6,559 bases of DNA from XYA12-FULL-58-9 sp001798605 (GTDB lineage: Bacteria; Myxococcota; XYA12-FULL-58-9), in NCBI GenBank assembly GCA_036736205.1, contig DAINMX010000304.1, forward strand, positions 1 to 6,559, in the 5' to 3' direction. Position numbers and translations under genes: made by a program. Positions 6,070 through 6,559 of the stretch are shown in pieces. Position 1 is the stretch's first letter. Each line of letters begins with the position of its first letter. The notes below the pieces were generated by a model. That model was not told where the DNA came from and did not search any database. It saw nothing but the letters and a program-made list of their open reading frames with translations.

Positions 6070-6384
6070 TTAGACATCCATGTCGACATTGCCCTTGAAG
6101 GACGCGCCGTCGGCAATGAGGATTCTTGGGGCTTTGATGTCGCCCACCATCCGGCACTCACTCTTCAACTCCACCTTATCGGTGGCCGTGATGTTACCAG
6201 TAACCTGACCTGAGACCTCGGTGTTCTGTGTCTCGATGTCTGCTTCCACCACACCGGAAGATTCGACGTAAAGGCTTTCCTTCAATTGGATCTTGCCCTT
6301 GACCGTTCCCTGAACAACCAGGTCCTCGTCGCCAGTGATCTCACCGTCGATGACAATCGAACTGCCGATAACAGTGTTCGCCAT
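6070..6384 (-). CDS. Bactofilin, short single-domain form
   Basis: A 104-residue cytoskeletal bactofilin consisting of little more than the beta-helix domain. Visible markers are IDGEITGDEDLVVQGTVKG near the N terminus, the regular glycine/hydrophobic rungs through SGVVEADIETQNTEVSG and the closing MVGDIKAPRILIADGASFKG, ending in DMDV with no tail. It is highly similar to the domain of the downstream bactofilin, sharing for instance GDEDL, TGNITATD or GNITATD, and MVGDI-APR. The ATG at 6384 is chosen because AAGGAG (plus-strand 6394-6399) lies eight bases before it and the protein then starts at the domain; the upstream extension to 6447 is basic and lacks a family match. It is the first visible gene of the leftward bactofilin-bactofilin-pyrE set. 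Short and long bactofilins commonly copolymerise, so the two products probably act together (inference). Confidence 0.93.
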   Translation of the reverse strand: MANTVIGSSIVIDGEITGDEDLVVQGTVKGKIQLKESLYVESSGVVEADIETQNTEVSGQVTGNITATDKVELKSECRMVGDIKAPRILIADGASFKGNVDMDV

Positions 6385-6451
6385 GTTGAAGATCTCCTTG
6401 AGCGCCCATAACCTACGGTCCGGGCGGTAGAATCTTTTCCCGTACACTCAA

Positions 6452-6499
6452 GAACCGTCCGGAAGGGGCTAATCAGCCACCCAATAGCCCCTGACGTTC
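6452..6499. repeat. Bulged inverted repeat in the bactofilin leader
   Basis: A perfect eight-base stem, AGGGGCTA (6464-6471) with TAGCCCCT (6485-6492), encloses a 13-nt loop. Further pairing outside it, GTC with GAC and GAAC with GTTC, extends the arms to about 15 pairs with two bulges on one side. It lies between the candidate promoter and the first bactofilin gene, so it would form in the 5' leader. Neither strand shows a T-run after the stem, which argues against an ordinary intrinsic terminator. Confidence 0.5.
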
Positions 6500-6513
6500 C
6501 ATGAGCCGCGCGA

Positions 6514-6542
6514 AAGCTAGCGGGAATCCGATTTGCTGTCAA
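6514..6542 (-). promoter_or_regulatory. Candidate sigma70-type promoter for the bactofilin operon
   Basis: On the minus strand a perfect TTGACA (plus-strand 6537-6542) is followed after exactly 17 bases by TAGCTT (6514-6519), which matches TATAAT at three of six positions. Spacing and direction fit transcription toward the bactofilin genes, with a leader of about 120 nt. The weak -10 suggests a modest or activator-dependent promoter, or a chance match. The whole stretch 6385-6559 holds no gene that I can support. Confidence 0.45.
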
Positions 6543-6554
6543 CAATCGTGTTGA
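6539..6554. repeat. Inverted repeat overlapping the -35 element (possible operator)
   Basis: TCAACA and TGTTGA are perfect complements separated by ATCG. The left arm overlaps four bases of the candidate -35, a common place for a repressor site. It is short and at the window edge, so this is tentative. Confidence 0.3.
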
Positions 6555-6559
6555 TGGTT

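Noticed and set aside
6501..6554. Short plus-strand ORF of 17 codons with three cysteines
   Set aside because: No ribosome-binding site upstream and too short to support; it overlaps the candidate minus-strand promoter.

Overview
This window reads as a compact bacterial chromosome segment concerned mainly with cell shape. GC content is moderate to high by eye. Two tandem bactofilin genes, one with a Pro-rich tail ending in lysine clusters, next to an mreD-pbp2-rodA block suggest Myxococcota or a related former deltaproteobacterial lineage. That placement is inference from gene content and protein style, not a search result.

Layout. (1) Positions 2-3941, plus strand: the 3' end of mreD, then mrdA (PBP2, TTG start, 10-nt overlap with mreD), then rodA (GTG start, 4-nt overlap with mrdA). 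This is the translationally coupled tail of an elongasome operon. (2) 3946-4272, minus strand: a thioredoxin, convergent with rodA and only 4 nt from it. (3) 4359-4748, plus strand: an unrecognised 129-residue acidic protein, divergent from thioredoxin across an 86-nt spacer that carries a 19-nt-period direct repeat. (4) 6384 down to 4755, minus strand: a short bactofilin, a second bactofilin with a long basic/proline tail, then pyrE. They look like one operon read from a promoter near 6514-6542. pyrE converges on the hypothetical gene with a 6-nt gap.

How the genes fit together. MreD (membrane scaffold), PBP2 (transpeptidase) and RodA (glycosyltransferase) build lateral-wall peptidoglycan. 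Bactofilins polymerise into cytoskeletal filaments that position wall-modifying or chromosome-positioning factors. Thioredoxin and PyrE are housekeeping genes.

The most unusual item is RodA. It is about 170 residues longer than the common form, because a hydrophobic block is inserted between the conserved QPSE helix and the EPDLGT segment. The block appears to contain two diverged copies of a membrane-hairpin unit, each with a P-aromatic-L-x-D-P-x-G-E motif. No mobile element, CRISPR array, tRNA or rRNA was seen.
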